Source: CAG-390 sp045644325
GTDB lineage: Bacteria > Bacillota > Clostridia > Oscillospirales > CAG-272
Direction of reading: 5' to 3'
Length of the DNA: 48,052 nt
Assembly: GCA_045644325.1 (NCBI GenBank)
Contig: JAZRGT010000053.1
Coordinates: 1 to 48,052 of the forward strand
The stretch's first letter is position 1; the number at the start of each line of letters is the position of its first letter. A program made the translations under genes and the position numbers. Positions 40,632 to 48,052 of this stretch are shown piece by piece. The notes below the pieces were generated by a model. The model was not told the origin of the DNA. It saw only the letters and a program-made list of their open reading frames with translations, and made no database searches.

Positions 40632-41645
40632 ATGGAAAGAATCAGAACCGGTGCCGCCTACCACGGCAACCGAATCCTTCGACACGTTGCCGACGATATG
40701 GCAGAAATGGCGCGTCAGAATATGGACGTTGTCGTTCATATGTTCTCGCACAACGACTGGGACCGCCACCTCGGCGTTATGAATGAGATCTGCAAGATCT
40801 CGGAATACAACGGTCTTGAGGTCTGGATCGACAACTGGGGCATCGGAGGCCCTCCCGGCGACAAGTCGCACTTCCTGCAGTACCACCCCGAGGCGCATCA
40901 GGTATATTCGGACGGCTCGATCGACCCCGTTTCCGCCTGCTACAACTCCCCCGCCTTCGTCGCGTTCACAAAGAATTGGATCGAGGCTGTCGCATCCTTT
41001 GGCGGCAAAAAGATCTTCTGGGACGAGCCGCATTTTAAGAGCAAGGGCGAGGCATTCTCCTGCTGCTGCCCGACCTGCCAAAAGCTTTTTGAGGAAAAGT
41101 ACGGTCACCCAATGCCGAACGAAATGACCGAGGAGATGAAGGAATTCAGAGTCAATTCCCTTCTCACCTATTTTGACACCGTCTGCTCCTACGCGGCATC
41201 AATGGGCATCGAGAACAGCGCTTGCGTAATGCTCCACACGCTTGATTACGCGAAGCAGATAATGACGATACCTACCCTGAACGATTTCGGTATTGATCCC
41301 TATTGGCATCCCAAGAGCGGCAAGCGCGATCCTTACGAGTACGTTTTCAAATCGACCAAGCAGATCATCGCGGAGACCGACGCCCTCGGCAAGCAGAATC
41401 ACATCTGGATCCAGGGCTACGATATTCCCCACGGCAAGGAGGACGAGATCATCGTCGCCGCCGATGCCGCTTACGACGCGGGCGCGAGAACTCTTATTTC
41501 TTGGGCGTTCCGCGGAAGTGAATCAAACACCTATAAGAGCGAATGCCCGGAGCGCGCGTGGGCGGCAACCTGCGAAGCCTTCCGCCGAGTCCGCTCCCGC
41601 CACTTTGACGCGATCAGAGCGGCGAATTTGAAGAAATTCAACTGA
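40632..41645 (+). CDS. TIM-barrel-like protein of unknown function
   Basis: The 337-residue protein has AAGGAG 7 nt before ATG. Its sequence alternates strands and helices in a barrel-like order: NMDVVVHMFSHNDWDRHLG, LEVWIDNWGIGGPPGDKS, KKIFWDEPHFKSKGE, ENSACVMLHTL, FGIDPYWHP, IWIQGYDIPHGKED and TLISWAFRGSES. W-D-E-P-H, D-P-Y-W and W-A-F-R-G positions at strand ends recall glycoside hydrolase active sites, and a Cys cluster CCCPTC could bind metal. There is no signal peptide. I do not recognise a named family. It is the last gene of the operon. Confidence 0.8.
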   Translation: MERIRTGAAYHGNRILRHVADDMAEMARQNMDVVVHMFSHNDWDRHLGVMNEICKISEYNGLEVWIDNWGIGGPPGDKSHFLQYHPEAHQVYSDGSIDPVSACYNSPAFVAFTKNWIEAVASFGGKKIFWDEPHFKSKGEAFSCCCPTCQKLFEEKYGHPMPNEMTEEMKEFRVNSLLTYFDTVCSYAASMGIENSACVMLHTLDYAKQIMTIPTLNDFGIDPYWHPKSGKRDPYEYVFKSTKQIIAETDALGKQNHIWIQGYDIPHGKEDEIIVAADAAYDAGARTLISWAFRGSESNTYKSECPERAWAATCEAFRRVRSRHFDAIRAANLKKFN

Positions 41646-41670
41646 ATATAATATATAATATAATAGGATG

Positions 41671-41706
41671 AAAACCTCCCGATTCAAGCGAATCGGGAGG
41701 TTTTTT
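41671..41706 (+). terminator. Intrinsic terminator of the holB-ricT-trmN6 region
   Basis: AAAACCTCCCGATT (41671-41684) pairs with AATCGGGAGGTTTT (41691-41704) and the T run continues TTG. The following stretch to 41835 has no gene or feature that I can see. Confidence 0.9.
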
Positions 41707-41835
41707 GTTATCGGCACCCGCAAAAAGCGGCAAAAGCCCCTTCCGCAGCCTCAAAAATAAACAATTCGATATTTAATGTCAATAAAATACAAAAAGTCTT
41801 ACATTTTTTAAAAAAATATTAAAAAGAGGGCAAAA

Positions 41836-41869
41836 TGTAACCCATTTTGTAACCGTAATGGTATATAAT
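41836..41869 (+). promoter_or_regulatory. Direct-repeat promoter module 1 (VWA gene at 42003)
   Basis: TGTAACC (41836-41842) and TGTAACC (41848-41854), 12-nt period, then 9 nt and TATAAT (41864-41869). AAAAT precedes the first box. No TTGACA-like -35 box is present at the right distance. The same design stands before 45322 and 45867. Confidence 0.75.
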
Positions 41870-42002
41870 AGTCACATCAACAAAAGAACCGCAGGCGTTG
41901 AGATCAAAAACGCGGCGGTCGGCGCAGAAAAAAATCAAAAACCTGCGCATAACAAAGATTGTCATAAATAAAAATAAAACTTTCTAAAAGGAGAACAAAG
42001 AC

Positions 42003-45000
42003 ATGGCAAAAAAATTCACAAAAGTTCTTTGCGCACTGCTGGCATTCGTAATGTGCCTCGGCACCGTTCCGGCATTTGCAATTGAAGCCACCCCCGAGCT
42101 CACTGCTGAAGAAAGAGCAGCTCTGTGGCCTATTAAAAAGACCGCAACCGGTCTCGACGAAAACGATCAGACAGACGTTTCTCTGACCGTTCCCGGCATT
42201 GTTGAAGGCAACATCGACGTTGTATTCATCCTCGGCGGCGGTATGACCGCTAACATGGAAACCATCGAATCCGCTATAAGCGTATTCAAGCCCGCTATGG
42301 AGAGTGGTAAGGCAACCGTAAGAATGGGTCTTATTTCTCTTGAAAAGGGCAAGGAGATCATCCTCGACCTCAACAGTGACGAGGCTGTTCTTGATCCTGA
42401 CACTTACGTTGATTTCGTAACCGAAAAGTTCAACTCCATCAACGACCTTCCTTATGGCTCTACCAACCTTCACAGCCAGATGCTTGAAGCACAGAAGATG
42501 CTTGCAAAAGAAACCAGAGCAAAGGCTGATAACAAATACGTATTCGTTCTCGCAACCGGTCGTACCTACTGGTTTGACGATGCAAACGGCGAACAGGCTA
42601 CCATCGTTAATAAGGTTAACGGCACCTATTACTGGGGCGACTATCTGTGGAGATCTCAGCGTTGTGGTCACACCAGTCTGTACATGCTCCCCGATCGTTA
42701 CAACAATAGCTACGAAGCATTCTTTGCTGATGTAGAAAAGTGGGTAGCAGCTGACGGCGACAAGTATGTATATACCCCTCATTTCGATGTCAATGATTAT
42801 TCCGCATACGTTACTTGGGAGCAGAATAACAACAAGGACCTTAGAGCCCTTGGCATTGCCGGTAGCAGATTCGGCAACGGTATCGTTAATCCCAAGCCTA
42901 CCGCTGATAACTTTATCACCGGTGTGGAAGCTGCAATCGGCTCCGAAAACAATCCTCAGAACGCTCTCAACTACGAACGTGCACATTATGAGTGTGTTCA
43001 GGTTTGGAAGCAGATGATTGATGCAGGTTATAACTGCTACTCCATTTGTAGTGAAAATCCCAACTATCAGAACGGTTCTGAATATATCAAGCAGGGTGCT
43101 GGTTACACCGGTACTTCTACCACTCAGCTCGGTCACAGCTTTATGAACTATTTGGCAAAGCTGGCAGGTCAGGAGTTCGCTCCCACCGTATGGGACTATG
43201 AGCGCGATGCAGAAGGTAATTTCGTTTCTGCTAATCCTGTTCTTCAGGAAAACTTCTTCGACTCCGTTCGTGAAGAGATGCTCTTCACCACTTCCATTGA
43301 CACTACCGTTGTTGACTACATCGGTAAGAACGAAAACGGCGATTTCGAATTTATTACTGAAATCGACGGTAAGTATGACCACATCAAGCTGGTTGTCGGT
43401 GGCATCGAATACATCACCGAGAAAGCAGATGTTGCAAAGCATATTGACGAAAGCGGCGAAGTTGCAAAATTCTCTTATGAATTTTATAGCGATATTTGGA
43501 ACACCGAACCTACATTCTGGCTTGATTACTTCTATGGTGACGGCGAGACTACCGAGCGTTTTGTTTGGACTTTCGGTGAAAACGTTTCCATGGAAAACCT
43601 CGCAACCCTTACCTACAAGCTTCAGCTCACCGAAAAGCAGGAAGAAGCAGGCGAATATACTGTTCCTACCAACATCTCCGCAACTCTCTACCCCGTTTTC
43701 AGCAACGGTCAGAAGGGCGATCCTATGCTCTTCCCCGTTCCCAGCGTAACCTACTCTGTTGTTCCCTACGACGTTGACATCGTTCTCGCACTCGGTGCAG
43801 GTATTGCACAGTATGATAACACCTACAATTCTATCGTTTCCCTCGTTGAGGATCTCGTAAACAATGGCATCAAAGTTAAGCTCGGTTTTGTTGCAGTTGA
43901 GCACTATACCGAGAAAGCAATGGATCTGACTCTTCTGGACAAGGATAATTACGAGAAGGTTATTCAGGCCGGTCTCGACACCATTCAGAATATGCCCGCA
44001 GGTCCTACCAACCTTGAAGGCGTAATTGCTGAAGCACACGCAATGCTTACTGCAGAGAGCGAGGAACACATTCCTGCAGCTAACAAGTTCTTCTACGTAA
44101 TCGCTACCGGTCGTACCTACTGCTTCGATGATGCATACGGTAACCCCGCTACTACCCTTAACAGCGTTAAGATTAAGGGCGACACCTACTACTACTGGGG
44201 TCACTACGCATGGCAGTCTCAGCGCGGTCGTCACACCTCGCTCTATATGATCCCCGACAAATACAATGATAACTTCTCCGCTTACTGGGAAGACGTTGTT
44301 GCAATGAACGAAGCTGACATCGTAGCTGGCGACGAAAAAGGCAACGGCAAGTATGACTACACCATGCCCGGTGATTACTCCGAGTCCGATTGGTATGTTG
44401 GCACTGAAGGCTTCTTCACCAACAACAGCACAGATGCTAAGGCAAAGGGCCTTGGTTCCAGCAGATACGGTTGGATTATCAACGGACTTACCAATGAGAA
44501 GGTTGACGCTATCGGCTCCGGTGTAAATCCCGGTCACGCAATGGCATACGACCGTGGTCAGTATGAGGCTTGGAAGGCATACACAGCAATGCAGAAAGAT
44601 GGCATTAACTGCTACGCAATCTGCTCCGAAAGCCCCAGCTACCAGAATGGTTCCCCCTACATTCAGGTTGCAAAGTACACAGGAACCTCCACCATCCAGG
44701 TCGGTCACAGCTTTATGAACTTCCTTAACGGCGGCGAAGCAACTCTCCTCTTCCAGATGACCGATAAAAATGGAAACTACAAGATGGCAGAGAATTTCTT
44801 TAATGAGACTTATAGAATCGAAATCGAAAATCTCGTAGAGTCTAACGCACAGGCTCTCGGCTCCTCTACTCTCTCTCTCAGAAGCTCCGCAGCAAACGGC
44901 GAAGTTGCATCTGTTGAAGTTGATGCTGAAGGCGATGCTCTCACCTACACTTGGTACTACAAGAGCAACGAAAGCGATGAGTTCACTCTCTCCAGCTTTA

Positions 45001-45125
45001 CCGGTGCAGATTTCAGAGCAGTTATGAATAGCGATTACGACGGCATGCAGGTCTACTGTGTAATTACCGACCAGTACGGCAACTCCACTACCACCGAAGT
45101 CGTTACACTTAACCTCGACAAATAA
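42003..45125 (+). CDS. Large secreted protein with two degenerate VWA-like domains
   Basis: The 1040-residue protein has a signal peptide (cut near AFAIEA) and two repeats of a VWA-like domain, at about residues 68-400 and 588-935, separated by a beta-rich region (TFWLDYFYGDGETTERFVWTF). Each repeat has FVLATGRTYWFDD-like and YAICSE/YSICSE strands. The MIDAS motif D-x-S-x-S is replaced by FILGGGMT in the first and ALGAGIA in the second, so metal-dependent binding is doubtful. A C-terminal Ig-like segment (about 960-1040) ends without a sorting motif. The next large gene is a close paralogue. AAGGAG is upstream of ATG, with a direct-repeat promoter about 130 nt away. Confidence 0.88.
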   Translation: MAKKFTKVLCALLAFVMCLGTVPAFAIEATPELTAEERAALWPIKKTATGLDENDQTDVSLTVPGIVEGNIDVVFILGGGMTANMETIESAISVFKPAMESGKATVRMGLISLEKGKEIILDLNSDEAVLDPDTYVDFVTEKFNSINDLPYGSTNLHSQMLEAQKMLAKETRAKADNKYVFVLATGRTYWFDDANGEQATIVNKVNGTYYWGDYLWRSQRCGHTSLYMLPDRYNNSYEAFFADVEKWVAADGDKYVYTPHFDVNDYSAYVTWEQNNNKDLRALGIAGSRFGNGIVNPKPTADNFITGVEAAIGSENNPQNALNYERAHYECVQVWKQMIDAGYNCYSICSENPNYQNGSEYIKQGAGYTGTSTTQLGHSFMNYLAKLAGQEFAPTVWDYERDAEGNFVSANPVLQENFFDSVREEMLFTTSIDTTVVDYIGKNENGDFEFITEIDGKYDHIKLVVGGIEYITEKADVAKHIDESGEVAKFSYEFYSDIWNTEPTFWLDYFYGDGETTERFVWTFGENVSMENLATLTYKLQLTEKQEEAGEYTVPTNISATLYPVFSNGQKGDPMLFPVPSVTYSVVPYDVDIVLALGAGIAQYDNTYNSIVSLVEDLVNNGIKVKLGFVAVEHYTEKAMDLTLLDKDNYEKVIQAGLDTIQNMPAGPTNLEGVIAEAHAMLTAESEEHIPAANKFFYVIATGRTYCFDDAYGNPATTLNSVKIKGDTYYYWGHYAWQSQRGRHTSLYMIPDKYNDNFSAYWEDVVAMNEADIVAGDEKGNGKYDYTMPGDYSESDWYVGTEGFFTNNSTDAKAKGLGSSRYGWIINGLTNEKVDAIGSGVNPGHAMAYDRGQYEAWKAYTAMQKDGINCYAICSESPSYQNGSPYIQVAKYTGTSTIQVGHSFMNFLNGGEATLLFQMTDKNGNYKMAENFFNETYRIEIENLVESNAQALGSSTLSLRSSAANGEVASVEVDAEGDALTYTWYYKSNESDEFTLSSFTGADFRAVMNSDYDGMQVYCVITDQYGNSTTTEVVTLNLDK

Positions 45126-45180
45126 TTAAAAGCTCCGCTTTACGAAAGTTTTTCAAACAGGTTAAACAATTAAATAACCA

Positions 45181-45215
45181 ACCGAGCCCGACTCAAGTCG
45201 GGCTCGGTATTTTTA
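45181..45215 (+). terminator. Intrinsic terminator after the VWA gene
   Basis: ACCGAGCCCGAC (45181-45192) pairs perfectly with GTCGGGCTCGGT (45197-45208) around TCAA and is followed by ATTTTTA. Confidence 0.9.
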
Positions 45216-45247
45216 CTTTTTTGTAAAATTTTCATTCAAAGTCAAAA

Positions 45248-45281
45248 TGTGACCGATAATATCACCATAAAGTGATATAAT
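45248..45281 (+). promoter_or_regulatory. Direct-repeat promoter module 2 (gene at 45322)
   Basis: TGTGACC (45248-45254) and TATCACC (45260-45266), 12-nt period, then 9 nt and TATAAT (45276-45281). AAAAT precedes the first box. The spacing is identical to modules 1 and 3. Confidence 0.72.
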
Positions 45282-45321
45282 TAGCATCGGATAAATATTA
45301 TCATTTAAAGGAGCATATATT

Positions 45322-45744
45322 ATGTACCAAGAAGGAATTTTTGATACTACTACAATATGTGTAGATGACTATAAAGATAAGTGTCTTTCTGGCCGCTTAT
45401 ACAACTCTTTCTATACCGACGGTCTTTCCTTCCAGAGCACGATCGATCTATTATTGAATATGGAAACAGCTTTAGGGGGAAAGAATCAGCCGCAGGCTTA
45501 TACCTGCAGGCGCCTCTTCCGTCCCATCGAGGAGCGTCCGATTGTCGAAGCCGCTCAGATCGAGCGCAAGGACGGCAAGCTCGCCACCTTCTCCCTGAAG
45601 ATTCTTTTCCGTCAGAACGCAAGCTGGCAGGGCTCTGTATTCTGGCACGAGGGCAAGCAGGAAGAACGCTTCAGAAGCGTCCTCGAACTGCTTCTGCTCA
45701 TAAACAGCGCTTTATCTTTAGAAAAGTCACAAGAATTGTTATAA
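45322..45744 (+). CDS. Orphan 140-residue cytoplasmic protein between VWA paralogues
   Basis: The 140-residue protein has no signal peptide, no membrane helix and no recognised domain. Visible elements are ICVDDYKDKCLSGRLYN, a long helix SFQSTIDLLLNMETALGG, a basic strand RRLFRPIEERP, then KLATFSLKILFRQNASWQGS and a C-terminal helix SVLELLLLINSALSLEKSQE. The layout (strands with a VFWHEG-type turn flanked by helices) is of a small alpha/beta domain. AAAGGAG is 8 nt before ATG. Its promoter shares the 12-nt direct repeat with both flanking VWA genes, which hints at a regulatory or accessory role for them (inference). Confidence 0.78.
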   Translation: MYQEGIFDTTTICVDDYKDKCLSGRLYNSFYTDGLSFQSTIDLLLNMETALGGKNQPQAYTCRRLFRPIEERPIVEAAQIERKDGKLATFSLKILFRQNASWQGSVFWHEGKQEERFRSVLELLLLINSALSLEKSQELL

Positions 45745-45765
45745 CTTTTGTATTGCATATAAAAA

Positions 45766-45799
45766 TATAACCGATTTTATAACCAAAGGGGTGTATAAT
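45766..45799 (+). promoter_or_regulatory. Direct-repeat promoter module 3 (VWA gene at 45867)
   Basis: TATAACC (45766-45772) and TATAACC (45778-45784), 12-nt period, then 9 nt and TATAAT (45794-45799). AAAAT precedes the first box. Downstream a leader hairpin with CTCC-GAAA-GGAG is flanked by AATTGT/ACAATT. Confidence 0.75.
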
Positions 45800-45866
45800 A
45801 TAATTGTAATCTCCGAAAGGAGCATAACAATTCGAAATTAATTCACGAAAATAAGGAGAAACCACT

Positions 45867-48052
45867 ATGAAAGGATATTTTAACAGATTCACATCCGTAA
45901 TGCTTGTGCTTGCTATGCTGATCAGCATACTGGTTCCTGCAGTAAACGCTACTCCGGCTCAAACCGACTACTTAATAAATTATCTCGATAAAACCGCTAC
46001 TCCTCTCGATGCCCTTGATCAGACCAACGTAACGTTGACCGTTCCCGGCACGGTTGAAGGCTACATTGACGTAGTGTTCATCCTGGGCGGCGGTATGACC
46101 GCTAACCTGGAAACCATCGAGTCCGCTATAAGCGTATTCAAGCCCGCTATGGAGACCGGAAAAGCCGTTGTAAGAATAGGCATCCTCTCTCTTGAAAAGG
46201 GCAAGGAGCTCGTCCTCGATCTCAACAGTGATGAAGCGGTTCTTGATCCCGACACCTATATGAGCTTCATTGCTGAGAAGCTTGATTCTATCAACGATCT
46301 TCCCGGCGGCTGCACCAATCTTCACAGCCAGCTCCGCGAAGCACAGAAGATGCTCGCAAATGAACCCTTGGCTGATGCAGAAAACAAGTACCTTTTCGTA
46401 CTCGCAACCGGCCGTACATATTGGTTCGACGATGCAAACGGCGAGCAGGCTACCGTTGTCAACAAGGTAAAGGGTAACGACGGTAACTACTACTATTACT
46501 GGGGTCACTACCTCTGGCAGTCCCAGCGCTGCGGTAATACTTCCCTTTATATGATCCCCGCAATCTATAACAACAGCTACGCAAATTTCCTTTCCGCTAT
46601 CGAAGGTTGGATAGCAGCGGACGGCGATAAGTACGTTTATACACCTCATTTTGACACCAAAGACAACAGTGCTTACGTAGCTTGGTCTGCTAATAACGGC
46701 CAAGATCTCAGAGCATTGAAGCTTTCCAATGCAAGATACGGAAACGCGATCGTTAATCCCAAGCCCGTTGCATCGAACTTTATCACCGGCACAGTTGACG
46801 GTATCGGATCAGGAGGCAATCCTCAGAACGCTCTCAACTACGAACGCGCACAGTATGAGTGCATTCAGGTTTGGAAGCAGCTGATCGGCGCAGGCTACAA
46901 TTGCTATTCTATCTGCAGCGAAGCACCCAACTATCAGAACAACTCCGAAAACATCGCAAGCAAGGGTTACACCGGCAGCTCCACCATTCAGGTAGGCCAC
47001 GCATTCATGGATTACCTCGCAGAGCTGGCGGGTCAGGGTAAGGCTCCCGTTGTCTGGGAGTATCTCCGTGATGCAAACGGCAAGGTTGTATTCCACGATG
47101 GCTACGAAGGCAATTACAACTATGCAATGACCACCTTGAAGGAAAACTTCTTCTCCTCCATCCATGACGATATGATCTACACCTGCTCCGCAGGATCTAA
47201 CGTTGTAGACTACATCGGAAAGAACAAGCACGGCAACTTCGAATTCATCGAAAACGCTAATTTCATCAATCTTATTGTTGGTGGATACGCTTACACTACC
47301 GCTATGGTAGCAGATACCTCACTCGGCAGTTCCTACACCTTCACCGCTCCCGGCGCGACCGAGCCCACCTTCTGGCTTGACTACTTCTACGGCGACGGCG
47401 AAACCACCGAACACTTTGTTTGGACTTTTGGCGAAGACGTTACCACCGAAAAGCTTGCTCATCTTACCTACAAATTGCAGTTGACAGAAAAGTCCGAGAT
47501 CAGCGGCACTTATACTGTTCCCACCAACAATTCCGCTACTTTCTTCCCCCTTGACAGTGACGGCAAACCCGGTGATCCCGTAATATTCCCGGTTCCTACT
47601 GTAAGCTACGAAGTAGAAGGAATCGAACACTTTATCAACATCTTTGGCACCAAGACATGGATCGATGATGATAATGTTGCCGGCAAGCGTCCTGAGTGCA
47701 TTGTCATCCGTCTTTGGGACGGCGACCGTGAAGTTGCTTCAATAACAGTTTATGAGAGTAGACTCAGCGGCTGGAATTATTCCTTCTATGACCTTCCCGC
47801 ATACAGAGACGGTGAAGAAATAGTTTACACTGTTACGGAAGATCCGGTTGATGGTTATACCACTGTAATCAACGGTTATGATATAACCAATATCTACATC
47901 CCCGAAACCATCACCGTTTCCGGCACCAAGACCTGGAACGATGCTGACAACCAGGACGGCAAGCGTCCCGAGAGCATCACCATCAACCTTCTCGCGAACG
48001 GCAAGGAGATCGCTGAGGCTAACGTAACCGCTGAGACCGCTTGGCAGTACTC
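45867..48052 (+). CDS. Secreted VWA-like protein with Cna-B domains (runs off the right edge)
   Basis: From ATG at 45867 (AAGGAG 9 nt upstream) the frame stays open for 728 codons to the window end. A signal peptide (cut near VNA-TP) precedes one VWA-like domain (about residues 60-400) that is closely similar to the first domain of the upstream protein, again with FILGGGMT in place of the MIDAS motif. A beta-rich region (TFWLDYFYGDGETTEHFVWTF) follows, then two Cna protein B-type domains starting near 588 (FGTKTWIDDDNVAGKRP) and 680 (SGTKTWNDADNQDGKRP). Such collagen-adhesin stalk domains usually end in a wall-sorting signal, which would lie outside the window. Confidence 0.9.
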   Translation, partial: MKGYFNRFTSVMLVLAMLISILVPAVNATPAQTDYLINYLDKTATPLDALDQTNVTLTVPGTVEGYIDVVFILGGGMTANLETIESAISVFKPAMETGKAVVRIGILSLEKGKELVLDLNSDEAVLDPDTYMSFIAEKLDSINDLPGGCTNLHSQLREAQKMLANEPLADAENKYLFVLATGRTYWFDDANGEQATVVNKVKGNDGNYYYYWGHYLWQSQRCGNTSLYMIPAIYNNSYANFLSAIEGWIAADGDKYVYTPHFDTKDNSAYVAWSANNGQDLRALKLSNARYGNAIVNPKPVASNFITGTVDGIGSGGNPQNALNYERAQYECIQVWKQLIGAGYNCYSICSEAPNYQNNSENIASKGYTGSSTIQVGHAFMDYLAELAGQGKAPVVWEYLRDANGKVVFHDGYEGNYNYAMTTLKENFFSSIHDDMIYTCSAGSNVVDYIGKNKHGNFEFIENANFINLIVGGYAYTTAMVADTSLGSSYTFTAPGATEPTFWLDYFYGDGETTEHFVWTFGEDVTTEKLAHLTYKLQLTEKSEISGTYTVPTNNSATFFPLDSDGKPGDPVIFPVPTVSYEVEGIEHFINIFGTKTWIDDDNVAGKRPECIVIRLWDGDREVASITVYESRLSGWNYSFYDLPAYRDGEEIVYTVTEDPVDGYTTVINGYDITNIYIPETITVSGTKTWNDADNQDGKRPESITINLLANGKEIAEANVTAETAWQY

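Noticed and set aside
41904..44708. 934-codon open frame on the minus strand, opposite the VWA gene
   Set aside because: Same codon-bias shadow effect; the plus strand has signal peptide, promoter and paralogue support.

Overview
The window looks like chromosomal DNA of an anaerobic, Gram-positive Clostridia-type bacterium, probably a gut-associated Oscillospirales-like lineage (inferred; no rRNA is present to fix it). Supporting features are strong AGGAGG ribosome binding sites, ATG/GTG/TTG starts, fifteen near-consensus sigma-A promoters that all have 17-nt spacers, lipoprotein and surface-protein signals without an outer-membrane machinery, a holB-ricT-trmN6 order like that of Bacillus, a FeoA/FeoB/FeoB-associated iron locus, and cohesin/dockerin-like surface proteins. 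No phage, plasmid, transposase or CRISPR genes were seen.

Layout. 1-186: start of a secreted protein that leaves the window. 433-4260 (minus): a translationally coupled operon dgt-type dNTPase, two tandem DHH phosphoesterases, surE. 4417-10234 (minus): two large exported proteins built of Cys-x-x-Cys repeats with cohesin-like and dockerin-like modules. 10699-13776 (plus): a metal-type ABC cassette (small His/Cys membrane protein, ATPase, FtsX-like permease with a His-rich loop, lipoprotein). 13919-22070: sugar, lipid and amino-acid metabolism genes, mostly with their own promoters (glycerophosphodiesterase, AsnA, two TIM-barrel isomerase-like proteins, a BadF/NagK-type kinase, a PHP phosphoesterase), plus a surface beta-propeller protein. 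22085-24407: an AI-2E-type permease and a YpeB-like protein. 24506-24581: tRNA-Lys, followed by a fragment copy of its own 3' end and a hairpin array. 25183-27694: feoA, feoB and a FeoB-associated Cys-rich peptide. 27695-29025: gene-free, filled with MITE-like inverted-repeat elements and hairpin arrays. 29026-35533: a GntR/YtrA regulator, ABC exporter and a string of seven small lipoproteins or one-TM proteins, ending in a TraX-like protein. 35642-41645: holB, ricT, ferredoxin, trmN6, a HAD phosphatase, a TtcA-like enzyme and an unknown TIM-barrel-like protein. 42003-48052: two paralogous secreted VWA-like proteins with eroded MIDAS motifs around a 140-residue orphan protein.

The most original signal is a shared promoter design ahead of all three genes of the last locus: a direct repeat with 12-nt period (T-R-T-N-A-C-C twice), then exactly 9 nt, then TATAAT, with no recognisable -35 box. 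It suggests a dedicated activator and a small surface-protein regulon. Other notable signals are inverted-repeat elements whose arms differ only in covarying hairpins, hairpin arrays separated by a constant 9-nt spacer, paired GTTAG-N6-CTAAC sites around feoA, and a tRNA-Lys 3'-end duplication.
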